From Flavobacterium sp. (GTDB lineage: Bacteria > Bacteroidota > Bacteroidia > Flavobacteriales > Flavobacteriaceae), in assembly GCF_004295795.1 (NCBI RefSeq), contig NZ_SEBR01000010.1:1-64000 (forward strand): a DNA stretch of 64,000 bases. Direction: 5' to 3'. The position numbers and the translations under genes are program-made. Below are positions 56,616 to 64,000 of this stretch, piece by piece; the stretch's first letter is position 1, and each line of letters starts with the position of its first letter. Below the pieces are notes generated by a model. The model was not told where the DNA came from. It did not search any database and was given only the letters and a program-made list of their open reading frames with translations.

Positions 56616-58244
56616 TTATTCACCCAAAAACGGATAGCGGTAATCGACCGGCGTCACGAAAGTTTCCTTGATCGTGCGAGGCGAAACCCAACGCAATAGG
56701 TTTTGTGGCGATCCGGCTTTGTCATTCGTTCCCGAAGCTCTTGCTCCGCCAAACGGCTGCTGACCGACGACGGCTCCGGTAGGTTTGTCGTTGATGTAGA
56801 AGTTTCCGGCGCAGTTCTCGAGCGCTTTCGTGGCTTCGTTGATCGCATATCTGTCTTGGCTGAAAATTGCTCCGGTCAAGGCGTAAGGCGAAGTTTCGTC
56901 TACGAGTTTCAGGGTTTCGGCCCATTTTGCGTCTTCGTAAACGTAAATCGTGATGACTGGTCCGAACAACTCGGTTTCCATCGTCACATATTTCGGGTTT
57001 GTAGTAAGGATGACGGTCGGTTCGACGAAATAGCCAACCGATTTGTCGTAGTTTCCACCAATGATCACTTCTGCGTCAGCGTCAGCTTTGGCGCCGTCAA
57101 TGTACTTCGCCAATTTGTCGAACGAACCTTCGTGGATCACGGCCGTGATGAAGTTCGAAAAATCTTCGGGCGTTCCCATCTTGAACGATTTGATGTCTTT
57201 TTCAAGTTCCGATTTCACTTGCGGCCACAAACTTTGCGGAATGTAAGCACGTGAAGCCGCGGAACATTTTTGTCCCTGGAATTCAAAAGCGCCACGGACA
57301 ATTCCTGTCACGACCTGGCGCACATTGGCACTCGGATGCGCGACAATGAAGTCTTTCCCGCCGGTTTCCCCAACGATTCGCGGATAAGTCTTATAGATAT
57401 CGATGTTGTTTCCGATGTGTTTGAAGATGTCTTTGAACACGTGAGTCGATCCCGTAAAGTGGATTCCGGCAAAATCCTGGCTCGCGTAAACGGTTTCCGA
57501 AATCATTTGTGCGTCTCCGAAAACGACGTTGATCACGCCATCAGGAACTCCGGCTTCCTTGAAAATGTCGATGATGACTTTGGCCGAGAAAACCTGTGAA
57601 TCACTCGGTTTCCAAACCACGACGTTGCCCATCAAAGCGGCGCTCGCTGGCAAATTCGCCGAAATCGCGGTAAAATTGAAAGGCGTAACGGCATAGACGA
57701 AACCTTCAAGCGGACGGTATTCGACGCGATTCCACATGTCTGAAGTAGACGTTGGCTGATCGGCATAAATTTGTGTCATGAACTCGACATTGAAACGCAA
57801 AAAGTCGATCAGTTCGCAAGCCGCGTCAATCTCAGCCTGGAAAATTGTCTTGGATTGCGCGATCATCGTGGCCGCGTTGATTTTGGCGCGATAGGGTCCG
57901 GCGATCAATTCGGCTGCTTTGAGGAAAATTGCGGCTCTTTGCTCCCAAGGCAACGAAGCCCAGTTTTTTCTGGATTCCAAAGCGTTCGAAATCGCTTTTT
58001 CCACGTGGGATTTTTCTGCCAGGTGATACTGACCCAAAACATGTTTGTGGTCGTGCGGCGGCGTCATGTTTCTCGTGTTTCCCGTCTTGATTTCCTCGCT
58101 TCCGATGTAGAGCGGAACGTCGATTTTCGCATTCCACATTCCGCGGTAAGTAGCAAGGATGGCGGCCTTTTCGGGCGAGTTCGGAGCGTACGCTTTTACA
58201 GGCTCGTTGACTGCTTTCGGTACGTTATAAAAACCTTTTGGCAT
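56616..58244 (-). CDS. pruA: L-glutamate gamma-semialdehyde (1-pyrroline-5-carboxylate) dehydrogenase
   Basis: VKAYAPNSPEKAAILATYRGMWNAKIDVPLYIGSEEIKTGNTRNMTPPHDHKHVLG...ETGGKDFIVAHPSA...EFQGQKCSAASRAYIP. Confidence 0.97.
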   Translation of the reverse strand: MPKGFYNVPKAVNEPVKAYAPNSPEKAAILATYRGMWNAKIDVPLYIGSEEIKTGNTRNMTPPHDHKHVLGQYHLAEKSHVEKAISNALESRKNWASLPWEQRAAIFLKAAELIAGPYRAKINAATMIAQSKTIFQAEIDAACELIDFLRFNVEFMTQIYADQPTSTSDMWNRVEYRPLEGFVYAVTPFNFTAISANLPASAALMGNVVVWKPSDSQVFSAKVIIDIFKEAGVPDGVINVVFGDAQMISETVYASQDFAGIHFTGSTHVFKDIFKHIGNNIDIYKTYPRIVGETGGKDFIVAHPSANVRQVVTGIVRGAFEFQGQKCSAASRAYIPQSLWPQVKSELEKDIKSFKMGTPEDFSNFITAVIHEGSFDKLAKYIDGAKADADAEVIIGGNYDKSVGYFVEPTVILTTNPKYVTMETELFGPVITIYVYEDAKWAETLKLVDETSPYALTGAIFSQDRYAINEATKALENCAGNFYINDKPTGAVVGQQPFGGARASGTNDKAGSPQNLLRWVSPRTIKETFVTPVDYRYPFLGE

Positions 58245-58495
58245 ATCGTTGTTTTTTAAGTGGCACAAAGATAGGAAATCGGGATTTTATAAATGTGCCG
58301 ATTGTGAAATCAGTAACAAAGGCTGTTTTTTTAGCTGTTTCGTTATTGGATTTTCAGATTGTCGGAAAGTCTGGAGTTGACGTTCGGATGAAGGATTATT
58401 GATCGAAGGCTCGCTTGATTTGTATCGGACAAAATCCGCAAGTCGATTCCGCCTGACATTTTTCGACGATCAGAAATCCGAAAATCAAGAAAAAA

Positions 58496-58882
58496 TCAAT
58501 TCAATGCAAAAGGCGCGCTCAGTTTGAAAGTAGGAACAATCACGCGAAAACTTTTCGTGGAAGTGAAATTGATCATATTGAAATAACCGCGCATGGCACC
58601 AAAAGGTGATGCTAGCAAGCAACCCGAACTGTAAGTGTGTGTTTCTCCGGGTTTCAAAACGGGTTTTTTCCCGATCACGCCTTCACCGTCAACTGTTTCG
58701 AGATCGTTAAGAGAATCGAGAATGTCCCAATGGCGCGAAGTGAGCTGTACGGAATCTTTGCCGTGATTCTCGATGGTCACATGATAGCTGAAGGCATAGT
58801 GGATCTTGTGATTCTTGAAGTAAGTGCCTTCAAAAGTCGTTCCCACGGAAATTTTTATGCCTCTGGTAATTTGTGAAACCAT
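58496..58882 (-). CDS. apaG: Co2+/Mg2+ efflux protein ApaG
   Basis: FSYHVTIENHGKDSVQLTSRHWDILDSLNDLETVDGEGVIGKKPVLKPGETHTYSSGCLLASPFGAMRGYF. Confidence 0.96.
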   Translation of the reverse strand: MVSQITRGIKISVGTTFEGTYFKNHKIHYAFSYHVTIENHGKDSVQLTSRHWDILDSLNDLETVDGEGVIGKKPVLKPGETHTYSSGCLLASPFGAMRGYFNMINFTSTKSFRVIVPTFKLSAPFALN

Positions 58883-58953
58883 CAAAGAGATCAGGATTTT
58901 GTTGGTGCAAATTTACTAAAAATAGCGTAGATGCGTGACTTTCAGTGCTAAAT

Positions 58954-60207
58954 TTAGTTTATGATGTTTGTCGAGCTGGCCATTCCGCGCCCAATTACGC
59001 GGTCGTAGCGAGAATTGTTTTCCCGATAGTACGCGATGACGAAATAGTTGCTTTCGGTTTGCCAGAAGTTTCCGTCAACGGCATTTTTGGCGTCGATTCT
59101 TCCGGCTTTGTCTACGATTTCGTACTGGAAATTCGTGTAGCCTTGTTTTACCAGAATCGCTTTTTTGTACGATTTCGATTTCTCGTCATAGTCGAGTTTG
59201 AACTCTGGCGTATGCTGGAAATTGTTGAACATTCCGTTCACGTAAATGTCGTTTTTGCCGAAATAAGACGGAGCCGAAAGACTGAAATAAACCCAGACGT
59301 AGTCGGCTTCGACTCTTGGATCATCGCGGTTGACGACCATCGGGATAAAGTTTCCGTTTTGGTCTGGATAAAACGTGTAGGCTTTGTCAGCGCGGGCGTC
59401 GTTGGTGAACAGATAGGCGTTGTAAAGCGATCCGTTTGAGTCGATTTTGGCTACGTTGAAAGCAGCGGCGCGCACGTCTTTGTTTTCGAAGAACAGGAAT
59501 TCGTTTCCGGCGTAAAATTGGGTTTCCTTGTCGTATTTATAGATGAGGTCGTTTGCGATCGTGTACTGCGGTTGGATGTTCGTTATGGCGTTGTCGAACC
59601 GTCCGTTTTGCATCAGCATAACCTTCACGTTCTTAAGCGGATTCTGAAAAGTGATAGAAGCAGATTTGACCGAAAAATCAAGGTTATGCATAAACGGCAT
59701 TGCGTCGATGGTTCTTGCGCGTTTTATTTGCAAAGGCACCGAAACCAATTCTTCGTACAGAATAAATTTTCTTGTGAAAACTACATCGCGGTCTTCGTTG
59801 AGAATCTTGAGCATGTAATTGCCCGAGACTTTTAGTTGTGTTTGCCTGTTTGGGAAGGAAATGGTGTAATGCGAGTAAATCTGGAGTGTGTTGAACGAAT
59901 TCGTGTAAGTCTGGATTCGGATGTCATCAAATCCTGACAGATATTCCTGTTTCACCAATTGTGAAGGTTTCCAGTCGTAATCGCAGTGTATGATTTGGTA
60001 ATAATAATTGGCCTCGTTTCCATAAAGATCGTCGAACTGAAGCGTGAAAGTATCGTTCAACGGGAAAATCGGGGCAATGTTCATGCCCGCGCCTTGCGTA
60101 AACATGATCGATCTTATGTTATATGGTGCCTGGATTTCGGTCTCGGCTTGCTGCGCGTTCGTCATGGCGAAAATCAGCAGGAATACTGTCGCGAAAAATT
60201 TTGTCAT
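58954..60207 (-). CDS. type IX secretion system plug protein (DUF5103)
   Basis: APIFPLNDTFTLQFDDLYGNEANYYYQIIHCDYDWKPSQLVKQEYLSGFDDIRIQTYTNSFNTLQIYSHY; matches recalled DUF5103/Plug family. Confidence 0.9.
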   Translation of the reverse strand: MTKFFATVFLLIFAMTNAQQAETEIQAPYNIRSIMFTQGAGMNIAPIFPLNDTFTLQFDDLYGNEANYYYQIIHCDYDWKPSQLVKQEYLSGFDDIRIQTYTNSFNTLQIYSHYTISFPNRQTQLKVSGNYMLKILNEDRDVVFTRKFILYEELVSVPLQIKRARTIDAMPFMHNLDFSVKSASITFQNPLKNVKVMLMQNGRFDNAITNIQPQYTIANDLIYKYDKETQFYAGNEFLFFENKDVRAAAFNVAKIDSNGSLYNAYLFTNDARADKAYTFYPDQNGNFIPMVVNRDDPRVEADYVWVYFSLSAPSYFGKNDIYVNGMFNNFQHTPEFKLDYDEKSKSYKKAILVKQGYTNFQYEIVDKAGRIDAKNAVDGNFWQTESNYFVIAYYRENNSRYDRVIGRGMASSTNIIN

Positions 60208-60315
60208 GGTGAGAAATTGAGATTCGTAAATATAGGGAAAATCGAATCAGTTGGGTAACAACGTGGCATTGTCTCGATTTATTGGTGGAAGTCACAGACT
60301 TCATCACGCAACGTC

Positions 60316-60332
60316 CGGAGTTGCAAACTCCG
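60316..60332. repeat. Palindrome CGGAGTT-gca-AACTCCG
   Basis: 7-bp perfect arms in noncoding DNA. Confidence 0.8.
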
Positions 60333-60367
60333 AACCAAAAAACGCCACGACCTCCATTTAACAATTT

Positions 60368-60384
60368 TTACAGAAAATCTGTAA
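60368..60384. repeat. Palindrome TTACAG-aaaat-CTGTAA
   Basis: 6-bp perfect arms; same family as 20224-20240 and 19548-19562. Confidence 0.75.
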
Positions 60385-60414
60385 GGAGTTCTGGCGTTTG
60401 GTCCCGAACTTTGC

Positions 60415-60447
60415 AGACCTAACAAATCTTCGAGATTTGTTAGGTCT
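60415..60447. repeat. Interspersed palindrome (copy 2)
   Basis: AGACCTAACAAATCT-TCG-AGATTTGTTAGGTCT, perfect 15-bp arms; near-identical to 20159-20191. Confidence 0.95.
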
Positions 60448-60526
60448 AGCAAAACCTCGAAAAAAGCAAATTTTCCAACAGCCAAAAACGCTTGCAAAAC
60501 ACAAACAGCGATCCAAGCCGAAAGTC

Positions 60527-60668
60527 CTAGCCCCGATAGCAGCGGCTAGCCTTTTGCCCAAAGCAAACTAGGTTTGCCCAAAAGCCGCAGCGACCGGAGG
60601 AAGCTCGCGGGTTTTGGTACAAACCTTTTGTTTTGGGTGAAAGCTACTAGCGGATAGCGGGATTCAGC
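60527..60668. repeat. Long imperfect inverted repeat (structured intergenic element)
   Basis: CTAGCCCCGATAGCAGCGGCTAGCCTTTTGCCCAAA versus reverse complement of TTTTGGGTGAAAGCTACTAGCGGATAGCGGGA. Confidence 0.7.
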
Positions 60669-60726
60669 TTCAAAAAAAAGCAGATTCAGCCTAAACCAAA
60701 TCTGCGTTCCATTCTAGATTTCGCTG

Positions 60727-61590
60727 TTACAGTCCGTAGATTTCCTGTAAAGCGGTTTTGAGATCGGCGGGTCTTCTGCCCAGGAACTTCTCCAGATCGC
60801 CGGTGTTGACTTCGAAATTTCCGGCTTTTGTGTCGGCTAAAAATCCTGGAACCAACCACACGATCTCTTCCGGAGCGCCAGAATCGGCAAGGCCTTTTTT
60901 GAACGCTTCGGCGTCGATGTCGTTGTACGCGATTGTCTGTCCGGTCAATTCTGATAAGGCTTTTGCGACATCGGCAAACGAATAGAGTTCGGTATTCGTG
61001 ATCGGGTAGGATTTGTTCTCGTGTCCGTCTTCGCTCAAACCGTTGGCGATCGCTTCTCCCATTTCGCGTCTCAAGGCATACGGCGCTTTCCCGTCTCCGA
61101 CAGGCGCGTTTATTTCGCTGTTTTCGAAAACTTTGTCGCCTATGTACATGGGAATCACGTCCGCGTAAAGCGAATTTTGGTAGAAAGTGTAAGCCAAACC
61201 GCTTTGTTTGATGTAATCTTCGGTTTGGAAATGGCTTTCCATCAAAGGTTTGATTGCCGAATTTTCAAGGTCGTTCAAAGTTACGCTCGTGTAAGCGACA
61301 AGTTTTACGCCCGCTTTTTTGGCTGCATCGACGACGTTTTTGTGTTGCTCGAAACGGTTGTGGTCGACCGTCGAAATGATCAGCACTTTTTCGATGCCTT
61401 TTAAGGCTTTGTCAAGCGAATCCACGTCGTCAAAATTGCCTACTCGAACTTCAACTCCTTGTTTTTTGAGGTTTTCGGCTTTGGCTTCATCCCGCACGAA
61501 AGCGGCGATGTTCGCGACCGATGTTTTCTTTAAAAGTTGGTTTATGACTGCGCTTCCAAGATGTCCGGTCGCTCCTGTTACTAAAATCAT
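60727..61590 (-). CDS. NAD(P)H-binding SDR/NmrA-like oxidoreductase (QorB-type)
   Basis: MILVTGATGHLGSAVINQLLKK...VLIISTVDHNRFEQHKNVVDAAKKAGVKLVAYTS. Confidence 0.93.
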   Translation of the reverse strand: MILVTGATGHLGSAVINQLLKKTSVANIAAFVRDEAKAENLKKQGVEVRVGNFDDVDSLDKALKGIEKVLIISTVDHNRFEQHKNVVDAAKKAGVKLVAYTSVTLNDLENSAIKPLMESHFQTEDYIKQSGLAYTFYQNSLYADVIPMYIGDKVFENSEINAPVGDGKAPYALRREMGEAIANGLSEDGHENKSYPITNTELYSFADVAKALSELTGQTIAYNDIDAEAFKKGLADSGAPEEIVWLVPGFLADTKAGNFEVNTGDLEKFLGRRPADLKTALQEIYGL

Positions 61591-61619
61591 TTTGTATAAT
61601 GTTTAAATTAATTACTTTT

Positions 61620-61704
61620 GTTACGCAAAGTAACTAATGATAGTTGTAAAAAGTAACTGGTTACGTAGCGGTAACGTCAAATAAAGTGGTAACGCAATGG
61701 TAAC
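61620..61704. promoter_or_regulatory. Candidate HxlR operator array
   Basis: Seven GTAAC/GTTAC pentamers in 85 bp, including GTTACgcaaaGTAAC and GTAACtgGTTAC. Confidence 0.55.
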
Positions 61705-62038
61705 CAATGAGGTTTTTGGGGGCGGAAATTGTCCCGTGGTAGCGACTCTGGAGAAAATCGGAGGAAGATGGAAGTCGATAATCCTGTTCCAACTCACCTA
61801 CGGAACGAGGCGTTTTGGGGAAATCGCAGTAAGAATCCCGAGCATTTCCAGAAAAGTCCTGACCGAACAATTGCGGGAACTCGAAAAGGACGGATTGATT
61901 TTTCGTCAGGAATTTCGCGAAACGCCACCGAGAGTCGAATATACGCTAACTGAAATGGGCGTGAGTCTTTCGCCGATTTTCGACCAAATGGCGGTTTGGG
62001 GAAAAACGAATCTGTTCCGCGAACGCGTTACGGTTTAA
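61697..62038 (+). CDS. HxlR family winged-helix transcriptional regulator
   Basis: CPVVATLEKIGGRWKSIILFQLTYGTRRFGEIAVRIPSISRKVLTEQLRELEKDGLI. Confidence 0.95.
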   Translation: MVTNEVFGGGNCPVVATLEKIGGRWKSIILFQLTYGTRRFGEIAVRIPSISRKVLTEQLRELEKDGLIFRQEFRETPPRVEYTLTEMGVSLSPIFDQMAVWGKTNLFRERVTV

Positions 62039-62795
62039 AAACGACCGGAATGATTTCGCCCGGAGCGAGGCAATATTTTTCGACCGATTCCGTTGCGATT
62101 TTCTTGGTGTAATCTTCCTCGATCACAGTAAATCCGATGCTTCTCAGCTTGTCGAAATAATCGCGTCCGTAGACTCTTACATGGTCATATTGGCCAAAAA
62201 TCTCGGCTCTTTTCTTTTGGTCGGTGATCGAATTGTCCTCGAAAGTCTTTTCGCGTTTCAAATCTTGCGGAATCTGGAAAATGCCCATTCCGCCAGGTTT
62301 CATCACGCGAAAAAGTTCCTGCATCGCCTTGGTGTCGTCCGGAATGTGTTCCAGGACGTGGTTGCACAAGATCAGGTCGTACTGATTGTCTGCAAACGGC
62401 AAGTTGCAGATGTCGGCCTTGACGTCGGCCAAAGGAGAAAGCAAATCCGTAGTCGTGTAATCGAGGTTTTTTTGGTTTCGGAAACGCTTGTAGAACGCTT
62501 GTTCGGGAGCGAAATGCAGCACTTTTTTGGGAGCCGTGAAAAAATCGGTTTCATTTTTCAGGTAAATCCAAAGCAACCGATGGCGTTCCAGCGAAAGCGT
62601 ACTCGGGGAAAGCACATTGTCGCGCTGTTTTCCGTATCCGTAAGGCAAAAATTTCCTGAAACTTTTCCCGTCGATAGGATCGGTGAAGCGATTTCCCGTA
62701 AGCAAAGCCGCCACGACAGGACGCGCGACATAACTCAGCCGAATCAATATCGGACGCGGAATCGCATTGAGGATAAACTTGAAGATTTTTTTCAT
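62028..62795 (-). CDS. class I SAM-dependent methyltransferase
   Basis: VLHFAPEQAFYKRFRNQKNLDYTTTDLLSPLADVKADICNLPFADNQYDLILCNHVLEHIPDDTKAMQEL. Confidence 0.92.
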   Translation of the reverse strand: MKKIFKFILNAIPRPILIRLSYVARPVVAALLTGNRFTDPIDGKSFRKFLPYGYGKQRDNVLSPSTLSLERHRLLWIYLKNETDFFTAPKKVLHFAPEQAFYKRFRNQKNLDYTTTDLLSPLADVKADICNLPFADNQYDLILCNHVLEHIPDDTKAMQELFRVMKPGGMGIFQIPQDLKREKTFEDNSITDQKKRAEIFGQYDHVRVYGRDYFDKLRSIGFTVIEEDYTKKIATESVEKYCLAPGEIIPVVFKP

Positions 62796-63616
62796 CAGGC
62801 AAAAACGAGCGCTTGTTGTCTGAATTCGTTCTCTTCGTCAGATTCGATTCCCAACGCCTTGTAAATGTAGGCGTAAGTCGACAGCAATTCCGGTTTTCCG
62901 TCGATGATAGCAACGTCGTGCTCGAAATGTGCCGATGGTTTTTTGTCGGCCGTAACGATTGTCCAACCGTCTTTCAAAGTGCGGATGTTTTTCACGCCCA
63001 TGTTGATCATCGGCTCGATCGCAACCACCATTCCTTCGACGAACATCTTGCCTTTTCCGCGTTTTCCGTAGTTTGGCATTTCGGGTTCTTCGTGCATTTT
63101 CTTGCCGAGTCCGTGTCCCACAAGTTCGCGAACGACGCCATATCCGTGACCTTCGGCGTAAGCCTGGATCGCATTTGCCACGTCGCCAACTCGGTTTCCG
63201 GCCTGGAATTCACGAATCCCGATGTAAAGCGATTCTTTCGTGACCTGAAGTAATTTCTTGGTTGCCGGCGCAATTTCACCAACCTCGAAAGTATAGGCGT
63301 GGTCACCGTAATATTCGTTCATCAACGTACCGCAATCCAGCGAAATGATGTCGCCTTCCTCAAGCGGGCGGTCGTTCGGAAGTCCGTGAACGACGGCTTC
63401 GTTTACGCTTGTCAAAATCGATGACGGACATCCGTAAAGTCCCAAAAATCCTGGAACCGCGCCGTGGTCGCGAATGAATTCCTCGGCTTTTTTGTCGAGG
63501 TGCAAAGTCGTGACGCCAGGTTTGATTTCGGTGGCGAGCATTCCCAGAGTCTTTGAGACCAAAAGAGCGCTTTCTCGCATGAGTTCAATCTGTTCGCGGG
63601 ATTTCTGGATGATCAT
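62795..63616 (-). CDS. map: type I methionyl aminopeptidase
   Basis: MIIQKSREQIELMRESALLVSKTLGML...GDIISLDCGTLMNEYYGDHAYTFEVG...GHGLGKKMHEEPEMPNYG. Confidence 0.97.
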   Translation of the reverse strand: MIIQKSREQIELMRESALLVSKTLGMLATEIKPGVTTLHLDKKAEEFIRDHGAVPGFLGLYGCPSSILTSVNEAVVHGLPNDRPLEEGDIISLDCGTLMNEYYGDHAYTFEVGEIAPATKKLLQVTKESLYIGIREFQAGNRVGDVANAIQAYAEGHGYGVVRELVGHGLGKKMHEEPEMPNYGKRGKGKMFVEGMVVAIEPMINMGVKNIRTLKDGWTIVTADKKPSAHFEHDVAIIDGKPELLSTYAYIYKALGIESDEENEFRQQALVFA

Positions 63617-63797
63617 AACGATTAAATTTTCGCGCAAAAATACAACTTTAAACGCAAAATAAATGTGAAGAAGCGATATGGAAATTATCCTCGGATTTTT
63701 TGCGGTCGCGGCCGAAATAGGCGTCGTCCGAGTTTGGGTCTTCGGCCTAAAAAAAGCCCTCAAATTCGGACGGCTATTGATTTTTAGGAACGCTTTT

Positions 63798-64000
63798 TCA
63801 GTTCGCGTAAGTGTGTTTGTACGCCTGATTCGTGAGAATTTTGAGCATGTCGGCTTCCAGGGTTTCTCGTGGCGATTCTACAATGCGGTTCAGTTCCTTG
63901 GTTTTCGGATCGCCTTTCGGACCTTTTTTTCCGCCGGGAATCGTCGTTCTGTAGAAGATAAAAGTAGGAACGTTCGTGATAGCCAATCCTGATTCGAGTT
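63798..64000 (-). CDS. C-terminal part of a thioredoxin-fold family protein (truncated by window end)
   Basis: ...LESGLAITNVPTFIFYRTTIPGGKKGPKGDPKTKELNRIVESPRETLEADMLKILTNQAYKHTYAN*. Confidence 0.65.
   Translation of the reverse strand, partial: LESGLAITNVPTFIFYRTTIPGGKKGPKGDPKTKELNRIVESPRETLEADMLKILTNQAYKHTYAN

Noticed and set aside
58390-58496. Cys-containing reading frame after apaG (…FLIFGFLIVEKCQAESTCGFCPIQIKRAFDQ*)
   Set aside because: No ATG/GTG start or clear Shine-Dalgarno-like context; could be a remnant but not supportable from sequence alone

Overview
This 64 kb window is a Bacteroidota chromosome segment, almost certainly Flavobacteriaceae. The evidence is T9SS C-terminal sorting domains, PorP/SprF, TAnnTTTG-type -7 boxes and Flavobacterium-like gene order. 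It is gene-dense and mostly core: envelope biogenesis (murI, two ompH/skp, bamA, uppS), NAD kinase, pdxJ, tig-clpP-clpX, GH3, asmA, sppA, a folK-deoxynucleoside kinase fusion, mutS, tRNA-Gly/tRNA-Leu, kdtA, galE, fabD, a two-component system, purT, an aminotransferase, a desaturase, rsmG, pruA, apaG, the T9SS plug protein, an HxlR/SDR pair and map. At least seven genes encode T9SS-sorted exported proteins. I saw no CRISPR array, prophage or transposase gene. The most interesting locus is about 32.5-37.3 kb. Two back-to-back divergent cobalamin riboswitches share an intergenic region. One drives two T9SS-sorted surface proteins, one of them a beta-propeller/YncE-like protein reminiscent of BtuG. 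The other drives a fabH paralogue plus a DUF71/COG2102 ATP-pyrophosphatase. No btuB receptor is present, and the DUF71 gene carries a 1-nt frameshift. Other points of interest: a second 1-nt frameshift just after the start codon of a T9SS type B protein, a decayed lipoprotein pseudogene, a composite two-palindrome interspersed element present twice in opposite orientation, a 0.5-kb palindrome hot spot at 60.2-60.7 kb, and a GTAAC-rich divergent operator. All calls come from reading the sequence and recalling protein families; no database search was run.
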